Positions 26,822 to 36,578 of a DNA stretch of 64,000 nucleotides are shown here, piece by piece. This DNA comes from Gammaproteobacteria bacterium (GTDB taxonomy: Bacteria > Pseudomonadota > Gammaproteobacteria > SZUA-229). The first letter of the stretch is position 1. Every line of letters begins with the position of its first letter. The DNA lies in assembly GCA_029882215.1 (NCBI GenBank), contig JAOULC010000009.1, positions 18,449-82,448 of the forward strand. Direction: 5' to 3'. The notes below the pieces were generated by a model that saw only the letters and a program-made list of their open reading frames with translations, was not told the DNA's origin and ran no database searches. The translations under genes and the position numbers were made by a program.

Positions 26822-27325
26822 ATGTTTGATATTGGTTTCTGGGAAATCATGCTGATTTCCATTCTCGCAATGGTCGTTATAGGTCCCGAGCGATTACCGG
26901 GGGTTGCGCGAACTGCCGGCCGCTGGTTCGGTAAGGCCCGGCGGTTTATTGAAGGGGTAAAGTATGATGTCGAGAATGAATTCGATACGGCAGAATTAAA
27001 ACGCCTTTTACATAATCAGGAAGTTCAGCTTAAAGAATTACAGGGTAAAGTGAATACCGAAGCCGGTGATATCCGCAGTGGATTTTCTTACAGTCTGGAT
27101 GATGATAATACGGCTAAGGCGAAAGATGATGACTATCTGGAGTTCATGGATGAAAACGAAGAAAAGGATCATGAGCAGATAGCGGCAGAAAAAGCACCTC
27201 AGGAAGACGAATTTTATGTTGAGGCGCGTGAAACCAAAAGCTTTGCCAAACCAGCTGTCGAGAATCAAAACAAGACAGACGATGATCATTTAGATAACTC
27301 TAAGACAACAGATAAAAACGCCTAA
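26822..27325 (+). CDS. tatB: Twin-arginine translocase subunit TatB
   Basis: Substrate-receptor partner of TatC. The 167-residue protein has the N-terminal helix with the conserved Glu (MFDIGFWEIMLISILAMVV), the GPERLPGVARTAG hinge, an amphipathic helix and a long acidic tail. It lies 45 bases after tatA and 1 base before tatC. Confidence 0.96.
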   Translation: MFDIGFWEIMLISILAMVVIGPERLPGVARTAGRWFGKARRFIEGVKYDVENEFDTAELKRLLHNQEVQLKELQGKVNTEAGDIRSGFSYSLDDDNTAKAKDDDYLEFMDENEEKDHEQIAAEKAPQEDEFYVEARETKSFAKPAVENQNKTDDDHLDNSKTTDKNA

Positions 27326-27326
27326 G

Positions 27327-28211
27327 ATGACGGATAATAGTATTTCTCCTGAAAATAATCAGGAACCAGAAAAGGGCTTTATGTCCCATCTGCTAGAGTT
27401 GCGTGATCGCATTATGCGTATGACGCTGGTTGTATTGGTTTTCTTTGTGGCTCTGTTTGGCTTCTCTGAACAAATCTTTACATTTGTTGCTCAGCCTCTG
27501 ATCTCACTGATGCCGGAAGGCACATCGATGATAGCAACTGGAGTAGCCGCGCCATTTTTGGTACCTTTTAAACTGGTATTGATGGTTTCAGTGTTTCTCT
27601 CTGTACCTTATTTGTTGTATGAGATCTGGGCATTTGTGGCGCCGGGCTTATACAAAAATGAAAAAATGATGGCTGCACCATTACTGATATCCAGTATCAT
27701 TTTATTCTATTGCGGCGTTGCGTTCGCATATTATGTTTTATTCCCCTTGCTGTTTGGATTTTTAATTGCGATTTCTCCGGAAGGCGTTGTTATGATGACA
27801 GACATTGGTCAGTATCTGGATTTTATTCTGGCTATTTTCTTTGCATTTGGTATTGCTTTTGAAGTACCCATAGCCGTCTTTTTGTTGATAATGATTGGTG
27901 CAACCACACCGGATGCGTTAGCAGAAAAACGTCCCTATGTTGTGGTGGGTGCTTTCGTTATCGGCATGCTGTTAACGCCACCTGATATCATCTCTCAAAC
28001 TATTTTAGCGGTACCCATGCTACTGTTGTTTGAGATCGGTCTGATTGTCTCACGTATCGTTCTGAAACGGCGTGCCGAGCAGCAAGATGAAGACGATAAA
28101 GAAGATGAATACAGTGAAATGACAGAAGATGAAATGGATTCAGAGCTTGATCGAATTGAAGCAGAAGAAGAAAGTGAAAGTCTTAGCGAGCAGAAACCTG
28201 ACGATAAATAG
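27327..28211 (+). CDS. tatC: Twin-arginine translocase subunit TatC
   Basis: Signal-peptide receptor of the Tat system. The 294-residue protein has six membrane helices and the conserved LLELRDRI segment near the N-terminus. The first periplasmic loop ends in FVAPGLYKNEK, and the family's TPPDIISQ signature is present. An unusually long, very acidic C-terminal tail (about 250-294, many E and D) extends beyond the last helix. Confidence 0.96.
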   Translation: MTDNSISPENNQEPEKGFMSHLLELRDRIMRMTLVVLVFFVALFGFSEQIFTFVAQPLISLMPEGTSMIATGVAAPFLVPFKLVLMVSVFLSVPYLLYEIWAFVAPGLYKNEKMMAAPLLISSIILFYCGVAFAYYVLFPLLFGFLIAISPEGVVMMTDIGQYLDFILAIFFAFGIAFEVPIAVFLLIMIGATTPDALAEKRPYVVVGAFVIGMLLTPPDIISQTILAVPMLLLFEIGLIVSRIVLKRRAEQQDEDDKEDEYSEMTEDEMDSELDRIEAEEESESLSEQKPDDK

Positions 28212-28322
28212 TATTTATCCGGTATCGGGGGATACGCTGAATTGATTTACTTCAGCATCATTAGTTATATAATGGTGCGCAGGTGTAAATGAGATCCGGT
28301 CTGGTAATATCAATGGGAAGTG

Positions 28323-29456
28323 ATGAATACAGATGTCGAAAAACTAAGGTCTGAAAAGCTCCAGCTTAAGTGTCAGCTAAAAAGTCTGGTACAAAATGCA
28401 CGCCTGAATGAAGAAAAAATGCTCCGTTTTTCTGAAATGGAGCTATTACTGATTGGTACGCACTCCCTTCGTGATTTATTAAAAGTCATTATTACAACTT
28501 ACCGCAATGTCTTTGATCTCGATAAAGTATCACTGGTGCTGATTGATCAGGACTATGAATTATTACGCTTCCTTGATGAAACTGGTCTGCAGCTGGATCA
28601 GTTGCCCGGGCTGAAACTGTTTGCTGATTCAGCAGAACTTGAAGCGTGGTTTGATCATGATCTGTTACCTATTCTCACTCACTATGAAGCGGGCCATGAA
28701 AGCCTGTTTTCGCCGCTGGATAATATCTTGCAGTCGGTTGCCTTAGTTCCATTAGTGCGGCAAGGGCGGCTTATAGGGAGTCTTAACCTCGGTAGTCATG
28801 AAGCAGACCGCTTTCAGGAATCCAATAGCACGGATTTCTTACAACGGCTTGCAGCTATCATCTCAATTTGTTTTGAAAACTCACTTAATATTAGCAGGCT
28901 TGAGAGAGTGGGTATGACCGACGCTTTAACCTGTGTTTATAACCGTCGTTTTTTTGAACAGCGACTGGTTGAAATTGTTTCAAACTCTATCCGTCATCAG
29001 TATGAACTGAGCTGTATGTTTCTGGATGTTGACTGGTTTAAAACGGTTAATGATAGCCAGGGTCATCAGGTAGGAGATCTGGTATTACAGGAAGTGGCGG
29101 GAATCATCAATGAGTATTTGCGCGCTGGAGATATGATGGCGCGATATGGTGGTGAAGAGTTTGTTGTCTTATTACCACAAACACCGATTAGTGATGCATT
29201 AGCCGTTGCTGAAAGAATAAGAAAAAAAATGGCATCACATCAGTTTAATCTGGCGGAGGGAAAGACCCTGTCTTTAACACTTTCAATAGGGGTTGCCAGT
29301 ATGTGTGTCGGTGATTTGGGACATGCAGCAATCGAGCTCGGGCGTGACTTAGTCAAACGTGCTGATAATGCGCTGTTAAGCGCGAAATCTTCTGGCAGAA
29401 ATAAAGTAGTGTCAGCAGAAGAGATGGCAGAAGCAGCCGGTCTGCCTATTTGCTGA
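28323..29456 (+). CDS. Diguanylate cyclase with N-terminal GAF/DUF484-like sensor domain
   Basis: Predicted to make cyclic di-GMP. The 377-residue protein has an N-terminal coiled coil (about 1-40) and a GAF-like or DUF484-like domain (about 45-190). The GGDEF domain (about 200-365) has the active-site motif GGEEF at about 276-280. The RxxD inhibitory site (RAGD) lies exactly five residues upstream, so product inhibition is likely. No EAL domain or membrane segment is visible. A GTG three bases upstream of the ATG could also be the start. Confidence 0.9.
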   Translation: MNTDVEKLRSEKLQLKCQLKSLVQNARLNEEKMLRFSEMELLLIGTHSLRDLLKVIITTYRNVFDLDKVSLVLIDQDYELLRFLDETGLQLDQLPGLKLFADSAELEAWFDHDLLPILTHYEAGHESLFSPLDNILQSVALVPLVRQGRLIGSLNLGSHEADRFQESNSTDFLQRLAAIISICFENSLNISRLERVGMTDALTCVYNRRFFEQRLVEIVSNSIRHQYELSCMFLDVDWFKTVNDSQGHQVGDLVLQEVAGIINEYLRAGDMMARYGGEEFVVLLPQTPISDALAVAERIRKKMASHQFNLAEGKTLSLTLSIGVASMCVGDLGHAAIELGRDLVKRADNALLSAKSSGRNKVVSAEEMAEAAGLPIC

Positions 29457-30010
29457 GAATAAAAAAAGGCCACCAGTAAACTAATGACCTTTCAAGAGGA
29501 TATTTACATATAACAATGACTTCAATTGACAGTTTTAATTGTCTTTTGTAGACATTAAGCAGCAGTGTTTGAGCAATGTTGCTTGGCTATGCATTAGAGC
29601 GCTTCTAAGCGAAAATTTGTATAGGGTAGAAAATGTATTTTTTTAGGGGTTTCCCCTTGTTTGTTTCATATCTGATTGAAAATAATAGAAATATTTTTAT
29701 AAAATAAATGAACATTCAGTGGTATAGGAAAACAATAGTGTCAATGTCGGACTGTTGCTGCTAGTAATTGAGTGGCTAAATTGATGATTGATTCGAGTGA
29801 AAAACGTCACGTTTTTAAGAAACATCGAGAGATGAGTCGTATTTATTATATACAATACCCCTGTTTTTAGTGCATATTACTCGCTATAGCGCGCACTTTA
29901 ATGGAGCTTAGGGTGCAATCGGGCAGGTCTTTAAGCTTGAGATAAAAATAAGAACATAAAGCTCGCTTATTTGGGTATTTTTGCAAAAGTGATAGTCTGG
30001 AACGGTTTAG
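29457..30010. other. 554-base gene-free region with a palindrome
   Basis: I see no reading frame with support here. Just after the diguanylate cyclase an imperfect AAAGGCCA/TGACCTTT hairpin (about 29465-29493) may terminate it. At 29800-29816 there is a perfect palindrome AAAAACGT-C-ACGTTTTT, which could be an operator or a terminator. A GGGG-TTT-CCCC hairpin is at about 29645-29656. The remaining AT-rich sequence presumably holds the promoter of the protease gene. Confidence 0.5.
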
Positions 30011-31690
30011 ATGAATTTTGTTAAAAGTTTAGTATTTGTAACAGGGGTGATCTTGTGTAATTTAGCTGGAGTACAGGCCAGTTCAGCACAGACCAATATT
30101 GAAACGCGTATTGTGGGCGGTACGCAGTCCAGTGCGTCAGATTGGCCCTGGATGGTATTGCTCTCCACAACGACTTCAACCTCAAACTTCTTTTGTGGTG
30201 CTACTTTGATTGCCGACCAGTGGCTATTAACGGCGGCACATTGTGTCGATGGCAGAACAGCAGCCGGTGTACATGCCTTTGTTGGCTTATATGATAAATC
30301 AGCACCAACAAGTCCTTCTATCGCGGTCACTCAAATCATTATTCATCCAAACTATGACTCAAATACGTCAAATAATGATATTGCACTGTTAAAGCTAGGG
30401 TCAGTAGCACCTGAGATCCCGTTAAAGATAATTACTCCAACAGAGGCTTCGATGCTTGAAGGTCAAGCGGATGATCTGGCTAACGATGTTTATGCACTTG
30501 GCTGGGGCGATACTGAGGATCCCGTCTTGGGAACCAGCCCCGATATTTTACGTGAAGTTTTCATGCCCTATGTATCCAATGTTGAATGTAATTTGAGTAT
30601 GAACGGTCAGATTACTGATAATATGATGTGTGCCGGTTTAATTAGCGGAGGTGTTGATACTTGTCAGGGCGATAGTGGCGGACCACTGGTGTATTTTGAC
30701 GGTATAGAATGGTTTCAGTCAGGCGTCGTTAGCTGGGGCTATGGCTGTGCAGATGCCGGGAATTATGGGGTCTATACCAGGGTAGCAAACTATATCGGCT
30801 GGATTCAGAGAGCGGTTAATGGTGTGACACCGAGTGTTGACTTTGGTACTTGGGTAGCGGGTAAAACGGCAAAGGCTCAGATAGATATCGATAATAGTAC
30901 GGGCCAAGAATTTACTATTCTCTCTGAGATAACAAGCACAAACGCCGCGTTTGTCGTGAGTCATAACTGTCCTATATACCCTGTAACTATGACTGCCGGT
31001 AGCTCTTGCGTTATTAACCTCACTTTTTCAGAATCGATAGTAAATATATACGAAGGCAATATCGTGATTAACACGGATCACCCTGTACTGGGTGTGGCGG
31101 AAGTTGATGTTGTTGCCAAGCTGGTGGATAAAGTGAACTTTGGATTAGTGCAAAAGGACAGTTCAATAGAATGGGCATTGGCCGGTAATAGTGCCTGGGT
31201 AGAAAGACAGGTGACAGTCGATGGTTCCTATTCTTTTCAGTCGGGGGATATCACCGATAATGAATACAGTAGCTTATTGGCCTATGTAAGCCTTGCACCA
31301 GGGGTAGCCTCGCAAACGGTTTGGTTCGACTGGAAGGTTTGTTCAGAATTTGACTACGATTTCCTTGAATTATGGGTGGACAATAAGAAAGTCGCGGCTC
31401 GTTCAGGAAATGCTGACTGGGCTGTGAAATATATTAATTTGCTTGGTGAGGGTGATCACGTCATAGAGTGGCGCTATAACAAAGACTATAGCGTAACCAA
31501 TGGTTTTGATGCGGGTTGGGTCAATAATGTTGAACTGGGTATCAAAACCAGGCTGACACCTGTTCACATAGCTGAGTGTAGGTTAGAACCAGCACCATCC
31601 GGGCGCAGCTCTGGTGCGCTATCACTCTGGTTTTATTTAGGCTTAGTGATTCCATTGATGATTCGCCGGCGCTTTAAAAAGCTAAACTAG
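30011..31690 (+). CDS. Secreted trypsin-like serine protease with GlyGly-CTERM-like tail
   Basis: The 559-residue protein has a signal peptide (1 to about 26) and the activation site RIVGG at 33-37. The S1 catalytic triad is H77 (TAAHC), D123 (NNDIALL) and S222 (CQGDSGGP). Asp216, six residues before the serine, predicts cleavage after Lys/Arg. A beta-rich domain of about 240 residues follows. The C-terminus is GRSSGALSLWFYLGLVIPL followed by MIRRRFKK. This resembles GlyGly-CTERM tails, which rhombosortase removes from type II-secreted proteases such as Vibrio VesB. No secretion genes are nearby. Confidence 0.9.
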   Translation: MNFVKSLVFVTGVILCNLAGVQASSAQTNIETRIVGGTQSSASDWPWMVLLSTTTSTSNFFCGATLIADQWLLTAAHCVDGRTAAGVHAFVGLYDKSAPTSPSIAVTQIIIHPNYDSNTSNNDIALLKLGSVAPEIPLKIITPTEASMLEGQADDLANDVYALGWGDTEDPVLGTSPDILREVFMPYVSNVECNLSMNGQITDNMMCAGLISGGVDTCQGDSGGPLVYFDGIEWFQSGVVSWGYGCADAGNYGVYTRVANYIGWIQRAVNGVTPSVDFGTWVAGKTAKAQIDIDNSTGQEFTILSEITSTNAAFVVSHNCPIYPVTMTAGSSCVINLTFSESIVNIYEGNIVINTDHPVLGVAEVDVVAKLVDKVNFGLVQKDSSIEWALAGNSAWVERQVTVDGSYSFQSGDITDNEYSSLLAYVSLAPGVASQTVWFDWKVCSEFDYDFLELWVDNKKVAARSGNADWAVKYINLLGEGDHVIEWRYNKDYSVTNGFDAGWVNNVELGIKTRLTPVHIAECRLEPAPSGRSSGALSLWFYLGLVIPLMIRRRFKKLN

Positions 31691-31699
31691 CGCTCAAAT

Positions 31700-31726
31700 A
31701 AAAAAGCCGGCTTAGCCGGCTTTTTT
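31700..31726. terminator. Bidirectional Rho-independent terminator
   Basis: A perfect 12-bp stem (31700-31711 with 31715-31726) has a TTA loop and an A-run/T-run on the flanks. It lies between the convergent protease and pyrC' genes and can terminate both. Confidence 0.92.
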
Positions 31727-31734
31727 GTGTCTGC

Positions 31735-33021
31735 TTATTTTATAAGCCTGCCACTAATGATGGTGTGCTTAACCTGATGTTCAAAATTCCAACCAAGAAA
31801 AGGTGTGTTTTTTGCCAGGCTGTTTATGTTAGCCGTCTCCAGTGTCCAGTCTTTGTCTGGATCAATAATGGCCAAGTCAGCAACAGCGCCTGTTGATAAG
31901 TGACCCTTGTCAATGCCCAGTATACGAGCCGGAGCAGAGGTTAATGAAGCAATCGCCTGAGACCAGCTTAAGACACCTTCGGTTACCAGTTTTAAGGTCA
32001 GTGGTAACAGGGTTTCAAGGCCGGAAATCCCTGGTTCGGTTGCCGGGAAAGGGTGTAGCTTTGCGTCTTCTTCATGCGGCTGGTGATCGGAGCAGATAGC
32101 CTGAATGAAACCGTCAGCGATGGCTTGCCTGAGGGTGTCGCGGTCGCGTAGTTCCCGCAGTGGTGGCAGCACATGGCAGTGACTGTTGTAGCTGCTTAAA
32201 TCCATCTCGGTCAAAAATAGCTGGTGAACAGCAACGTCAGCGGTGACTTGCAAGCCTTGCTGCTGGGCCTGTTCAATCAGCCGGATACTCCTGGCCGATG
32301 ATAAGCGGCCAAAATGAACACGGGCACCAATTTCTGCGATCAGTTCAAGGTCGCGGGCAATAATCGTGCTTTCTGCAGCACTTGGAATGCCTGGTAAGCC
32401 AAGTCGTGTGGCGACGGCGCCGTCATGGGCGCAGCCATGATCACTTAAATGAGGATCATTGGGTTGCAGAAAAACAGTGAGGTCGTGTGATGAGGCATAT
32501 TCCAGTGCGCGGCGCAGCACCAGTGTGTTGGTGATCGGCATACTGGCATTGGAAACACCCACACAGCCGGCATTTTTAAGGGCAGCCATTTCACTGAGGT
32601 GTTCGCCCTTCAAGCCGGAGGTGAGTGCGCCCAGGCAGACGATATGGCTATGCGCTGCATCTTTGACGCGCTGATTAATAAGGTCTACCACGGCTGACTC
32701 ATCAATAACAGGGTCGGTATCGGGCGGGCAGCAAAGCGTTGTAATACCGGCTTTTGAAGCCGCAATGGTTTCGGATTTAATGGTGGCTTTATGCTCTAAT
32801 CCGGGTTCACGCATACGCGCACAAAGATCAATAACTCCGGGGATAACGATTAAACCGCTTGCATCGATTTGCTGAGCATCGCCTGCTTTGTCGGCGGAAA
32901 TATGATCGTCGATAGCAATGATATGACCATTTTTAATATAGATGTCTTTAACAGCGTCAAGCTCATTGGCAGGGTCGATAACGCGGCCTTGTTTAATGAT
33001 TAATGCGTTAGACAGGCTCAT
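31735..33021 (-). CDS. Dihydroorotase-like protein, catalytically inactive (PyrC'/PyrX)
   Basis: The 428-residue protein has the amidohydrolase fold of type I dihydroorotase, but the zinc-binding HxH is lost. The expected DxHxHxREPG reads [10 protein letters not shown] at residues 65-74, with C67 and R69 in place of the histidines. In Pseudomonas the corresponding pyrC' is a structural partner that forms a complex with PyrB. The 4-base overlap with pyrB here supports the same role. Another dihydroorotase gene should exist elsewhere in the genome. Confidence 0.88.
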   Translation of the reverse strand: MSLSNALIIKQGRVIDPANELDAVKDIYIKNGHIIAIDDHISADKAGDAQQIDASGLIVIPGVIDLCARMREPGLEHKATIKSETIAASKAGITTLCCPPDTDPVIDESAVVDLINQRVKDAAHSHIVCLGALTSGLKGEHLSEMAALKNAGCVGVSNASMPITNTLVLRRALEYASSHDLTVFLQPNDPHLSDHGCAHDGAVATRLGLPGIPSAAESTIIARDLELIAEIGARVHFGRLSSARSIRLIEQAQQQGLQVTADVAVHQLFLTEMDLSSYNSHCHVLPPLRELRDRDTLRQAIADGFIQAICSDHQPHEEDAKLHPFPATEPGISGLETLLPLTLKLVTEGVLSWSQAIASLTSAPARILGIDKGHLSTGAVADLAIIDPDKDWTLETANINSLAKNTPFLGWNFEHQVKHTIISGRLIK

Positions 33022-34043
33022 TTATCTTCTCCCGTCTGCTGGGCGCTGGTGCCAAGTGTCATCGACATAACCGCCATGCGTACAGCGATACCATTGCTGA
33101 CCTGATCCAGAATAACGGATTGAGGCCCGTCTGCCACAGAGGACTCAATTTCAACACCACGGTTGATTGGCCCTGGGTGCATGACGATGGCATCAGGTTT
33201 GGCGTATTTTAGTGTCTCTCTGCTCAGACCGTATTGCTGATAATATTCCAGTTCACTGGGTAGCATGGCGCCTTGCATACGTTCTTTTTGTAGTCGTAAC
33301 ATGATCACAACATCAGCGTCTTGTATGCCTTGCTGCAGGCTGTAATGCACCTTCACGCCTAATTTTTCAATATCGGCAGGCAGCAGGGTGCGTGGAGCGA
33401 CCACACGAATCTCACCGGTGTTTAAGGTATTGAGTGCATGAATTTGTGAGCGGGCAACGCGAGAGTGCAAAATATCACCGACAATGGCAACTCTGAGAGC
33501 ACTAAAATCATGGCCTTTTTTCTGTCGGATGGTCAGCATGTCGAGCATCGCTTGCGTGGGATGGGCATGACGGCCATCACCGGCATTTAATACGCTGATA
33601 TAGGGTGCAACGTGGCGGGCTGCAAAGTGCGCGGCGCCGGAATCCTGATGACGAATCACAAACATATCTGTCTGCATAGCCTGTAAGTTATAAAGTGTAT
33701 CGAGCAGTGACTCGCCTTTAGTGGCGGCAGAAGTGCTGATATTGATATTGAGAACATCGGCCGATAGTCGCTTTGCGGCTAGTTCAAACGTTGTGCGGGT
33801 ACGTGTGCTGGCTTCAAAAAATAAATTGGTAATGGTTTTGCCGCGCAGTAGCGGTACTTTTTTTACGACCCGTTTATTAACACTGGTGAAGTTTTCAGCG
33901 GTGTCTAAAATTTCATTGAGTATGTCGCTACCCAGTCCTTCGATGGTCAGGAAATGTTTTAAACGACCATTTTTATCCAGCTGGATATTCCAGTGATCTT
34001 GTCCCAGTAACGGGTTTGTGGCGCGGGCGTTTTTATTAACCAT
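33018..34043 (-). CDS. pyrB: Aspartate carbamoyltransferase catalytic subunit
   Basis: First committed step of pyrimidine synthesis. The 341-residue protein has the carbamoyl-phosphate motif [24 protein letters not shown] and the C-terminal [10 protein letters not shown]. An N-terminal extension of about 25 residues compared with E. coli PyrB is typical of class A enzymes that assemble with PyrC'. No pyrI is adjacent. Its stop overlaps the pyrC' start. Confidence 0.96.
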   Translation of the reverse strand: MVNKNARATNPLLGQDHWNIQLDKNGRLKHFLTIEGLGSDILNEILDTAENFTSVNKRVVKKVPLLRGKTITNLFFEASTRTRTTFELAAKRLSADVLNINISTSAATKGESLLDTLYNLQAMQTDMFVIRHQDSGAAHFAARHVAPYISVLNAGDGRHAHPTQAMLDMLTIRQKKGHDFSALRVAIVGDILHSRVARSQIHALNTLNTGEIRVVAPRTLLPADIEKLGVKVHYSLQQGIQDADVVIMLRLQKERMQGAMLPSELEYYQQYGLSRETLKYAKPDAIVMHPGPINRGVEIESSVADGPQSVILDQVSNGIAVRMAVMSMTLGTSAQQTGEDK

Positions 34044-34062
34044 GGTATTAATATTGCCTTTT

Positions 34063-34575
34063 TTACTGGACGTTAACTTGTTTTATTTCAAGGGCCAGCG
34101 GTACCGGCCCGGTTAATTTAATTTGTTCATCATCCTGCAGACTGAGTTGCTGGCCGACAATGTCAGCGCGGATGGGTAGTTCATGCCCGCCGCGCTCTAC
34201 CAGACAGACTAAAGTAATCGATGCTGGCCGGCCATAGTCAAATAATTCATTCATAGCGGCGCGAATGGTGCGGCCGGTTTGCAGGACATCATCGACTAAA
34301 ATGATATGGCGGCCGTCAACCTCGGTTGGCAAGGTCGATGGTGTAACCTGCGGGTGTACGCCAATGCGTGAAAAATCATCCCGATAAAAACTGATATTGA
34401 GTGTGCCTAACGGTTCTTCAAGACCGAGGTTTTTATGCAGTCGCTCTGCCACCCAAACACCACCGGTGTGAATGCCAACCATAACGGGGTTACTGATATT
34501 TTTTTGCGATAAAGTAGCGGAAAGCTTGTCGCTGAGCTGCTGGATTAAGGTGTCTGGGCTGATAATTTTAGTCAT
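34063..34575 (-). CDS. pyrR: PyrR, uracil phosphoribosyltransferase-type regulator
   Basis: The 170-residue PRTase-fold protein has the PRPP-binding motif [13 protein letters not shown] (about 91-103). In Gram-positives PyrR attenuates pyr mRNA; in Pseudomonas-type clusters its regulatory role is less clear. I see no attenuator hairpin in the 19 bases before pyrB, so control may be transcriptional or absent. Confidence 0.93.
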   Translation of the reverse strand: MTKIISPDTLIQQLSDKLSATLSQKNISNPVMVGIHTGGVWVAERLHKNLGLEEPLGTLNISFYRDDFSRIGVHPQVTPSTLPTEVDGRHIILVDDVLQTGRTIRAAMNELFDYGRPASITLVCLVERGGHELPIRADIVGQQLSLQDDEQIKLTGPVPLALEIKQVNVQ

Positions 34576-34576
34576 A

Positions 34577-35044
34577 TTATTTTTGTTCTTGGAGCCAGGT
34601 TTCTATGATGAGTGCTGCCGCTAGTTTATCAATTTCATGTTTGTTTTGCTTGCCTATTTTTTTAGTTTGTTTGAGTTGTTCTTCGGCTTCAAATGACGAC
34701 AGAGTTTCAGAGACAGTAAAAACAGGCAAGCCAAAGCGGCCGTGTAATCTTCTGGCAAATTTATCAGCCCGCAGTGTCATGTCTGTTTCTGTGCCGTCGA
34801 GCAGATACGGGAGGCCGACAATGAGTGCCTGAGGCTTCCATTCATTGATAAGGCTTTCAATTTTAACCCAGTCTGGTTTGTTGTTGACATTGCTGAGTGT
34901 AAGGAGAGGGTTGGCGTGACCGGTTAAGGTCTGACCGCTGGCAATACCGATGCGCTTGGCACCAAAGTCAAAACCAAGCACAGTCTGAATGGGTTTTTTG
35001 CGGGCTTTTGGCTCAGGTTCTAAGGTATCAGGCATGTCCTGCAT
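34577..35044 (-). CDS. ruvX: Putative pre-16S rRNA nuclease / Holliday junction resolvase-like (YqgF)
   Basis: The 155-residue RNase H-fold protein has the first acidic motif [16 protein letters not shown], plus [16 protein letters not shown] and the C-terminal [13 protein letters not shown]. It is the usual neighbour of algH. Its start overlaps the algH end by 17 bases; a second in-frame ATG lies at 35035. Confidence 0.93.
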   Translation of the reverse strand: MQDMPDTLEPEPKARKKPIQTVLGFDFGAKRIGIASGQTLTGHANPLLTLSNVNNKPDWVKIESLINEWKPQALIVGLPYLLDGTETDMTLRADKFARRLHGRFGLPVFTVSETLSSFEAEEQLKQTKKIGKQNKHEIDKLAAALIIETWLQEQK

Positions 35045-35606
35045 CGTTACTCAGTAATTGCAAATCAATTCCGAGCAATGATGCAGCAGATTCCCATCGC
35101 TTTTCAATAGGTGTATCAAAAATAATACTGGAATCAGACGGGCAGTTTAGCCACAGATTGCTGGCTATTTCCTGTTCAAGCTGGCCACTGGCCCATCCCG
35201 CATAGCCGAGGGTGATTAAGAATTTGTCGGGCCCTTGATTATTGGCAATGCTTTTGAGAATGTCTTTTGAGCTGGTCAGCTGGATATTATCGGTGACATC
35301 GAGACTGGCTTCCCACTGCTCTGCGGTTTTATTGTGTAAAATAAAACCGCGATCAGTTTGTACCGGTCCGCCATGGTAAATGGTTTCATGGCCGATTTCA
35401 GAAGTAGCAGGTTTGATATCGATCTGTTGCAGAATATCCTGCAATAGAATGTCTGACGGCCGGTTAATGGTGACACCCATAGCGCCTTCAGCACTGTGCT
35501 CGCAGATGTAGGTCACGGATTGTGTGAAGTTAATATCGTCCAGACGCGGCATCGCAATCAAAAAGTGATTGGTTAAGTACTGGGTTTGCTCGTTGTGAAT
35601 TTCCAT
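35028..35606 (-). CDS. AlgH/YqgE family protein (UPF0301)
   Basis: The 192-residue protein has HFLIAMPRLDDINFTQSVTY near the N-terminus, the GAMGVTINRP motif and LGYAGWASGQLEQEI. These are diagnostic of YqgE/AlgH. AlgH was named for alginate regulation in Pseudomonas; the biochemical role is unknown. I took the ATG at 35606 by comparison with the family. No good ribosome site is visible for it or for an upstream ATG at 35618. Confidence 0.9.
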   Translation of the reverse strand: MEIHNEQTQYLTNHFLIAMPRLDDINFTQSVTYICEHSAEGAMGVTINRPSDILLQDILQQIDIKPATSEIGHETIYHGGPVQTDRGFILHNKTAEQWEASLDVTDNIQLTSSKDILKSIANNQGPDKFLITLGYAGWASGQLEQEIASNLWLNCPSDSSIIFDTPIEKRWESAASLLGIDLQLLSNDAGHA

Positions 35607-35678
35607 ACATATAAGCATATACGGAATTTTGAATTTTAGGGGCGTAATTTCAAATATATTATGGTTTGCTGCAGAGGG

Positions 35679-36554
35679 TTAGTGGCTAGTCAGCAAGTTT
35701 TTGCTCTCAAACACCCAGCTACGGGTAATATGCAGAATATCGGCTTCTTTTTTTAGAGTTTCAGGAAATGCGTTAAAAGGCGAGGCTAAGGTGACGATAC
35801 GTCTGGCGGCATCATCGAGCACCCTGTGGCCTGATGAACGTTGCAGGTTGTATTCGATTAGCTCGCCTTTGCTATTGATGACCACATCGACGATTAAAGT
35901 GCCGCTGAGTTTGTTACGTATGGCGGCATCGGGGTAATTTAAGTTACCGATACGCTCTACCTTATCAATCCATTTGCGCATATAACCGGCTGCAACGTGC
36001 TCACGGGTGCGCGAGTTAATAAACTTCTCACGAGGCTTATTGGCATATTCTTGCGTAGTTTTGTCGAGCTCCGCTGCGAGCCGGGCGATCTCGGCCTGAT
36101 AGTCAGGCGTTTGTTCTGACGGTGGTGTGGCTTGCTCTTCTTTGCTGAGCTGTTTTTGTGTGTCGACTGAGTAATCGGAGTTCTTCTGGGTTAATAATTT
36201 GTTTTGATTAATTTGCTGGATCTTATTAACAGATGCAATGCTTTGCTCCGGTGCAATGCCAGGGGTTTCTGATAAGGTGGGTGCAGAAAACATATCGGTC
36301 GGGCGAAGTTTTTGATCTGTGTTGCCACCACCTTCCTGTGAATACTGGGCAAGGTAATCTGCTTTCAGCGGAGTTGTACTCTTTTGAGCCTGAACAAGTA
36401 TCACATCGAGTGTGGGCGCGGTTTCGCTCTTGTCTTCAGTGTCGGTAAACGTAATGCCGAGAATAACAATGGCATGAAAAATAGCGGTTAATAAAATGGT
36501 CATGCTCAATCTGTCGCTGGAGCCAACTGTTGTGGGTGGAATAATGGATGCCAT
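35679..36554 (-). CDS. TonB-like energy transducer
   Basis: The 291-residue protein has one N-terminal transmembrane helix (about 18-36), a low-complexity periplasmic linker and a C-terminal TonB domain. The domain features are RIGNLNYPDAAIR, GTLIVDVVINSKGEL and SSGHRVLDDAARRIV. No exbBD is adjacent. In the matching Pseudomonas cluster the gene here is tonB3, which affects twitching motility and pilus assembly. The same is plausible because the pil-chp genes lie close by. Confidence 0.87.
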   Translation of the reverse strand: MASIIPPTTVGSSDRLSMTILLTAIFHAIVILGITFTDTEDKSETAPTLDVILVQAQKSTTPLKADYLAQYSQEGGGNTDQKLRPTDMFSAPTLSETPGIAPEQSIASVNKIQQINQNKLLTQKNSDYSVDTQKQLSKEEQATPPSEQTPDYQAEIARLAAELDKTTQEYANKPREKFINSRTREHVAAGYMRKWIDKVERIGNLNYPDAAIRNKLSGTLIVDVVINSKGELIEYNLQRSSGHRVLDDAARRIVTLASPFNAFPETLKKEADILHITRSWVFESKNLLTSH

Positions 36555-36578
36555 TTTTTTACTAACTCGTTAAATTTA

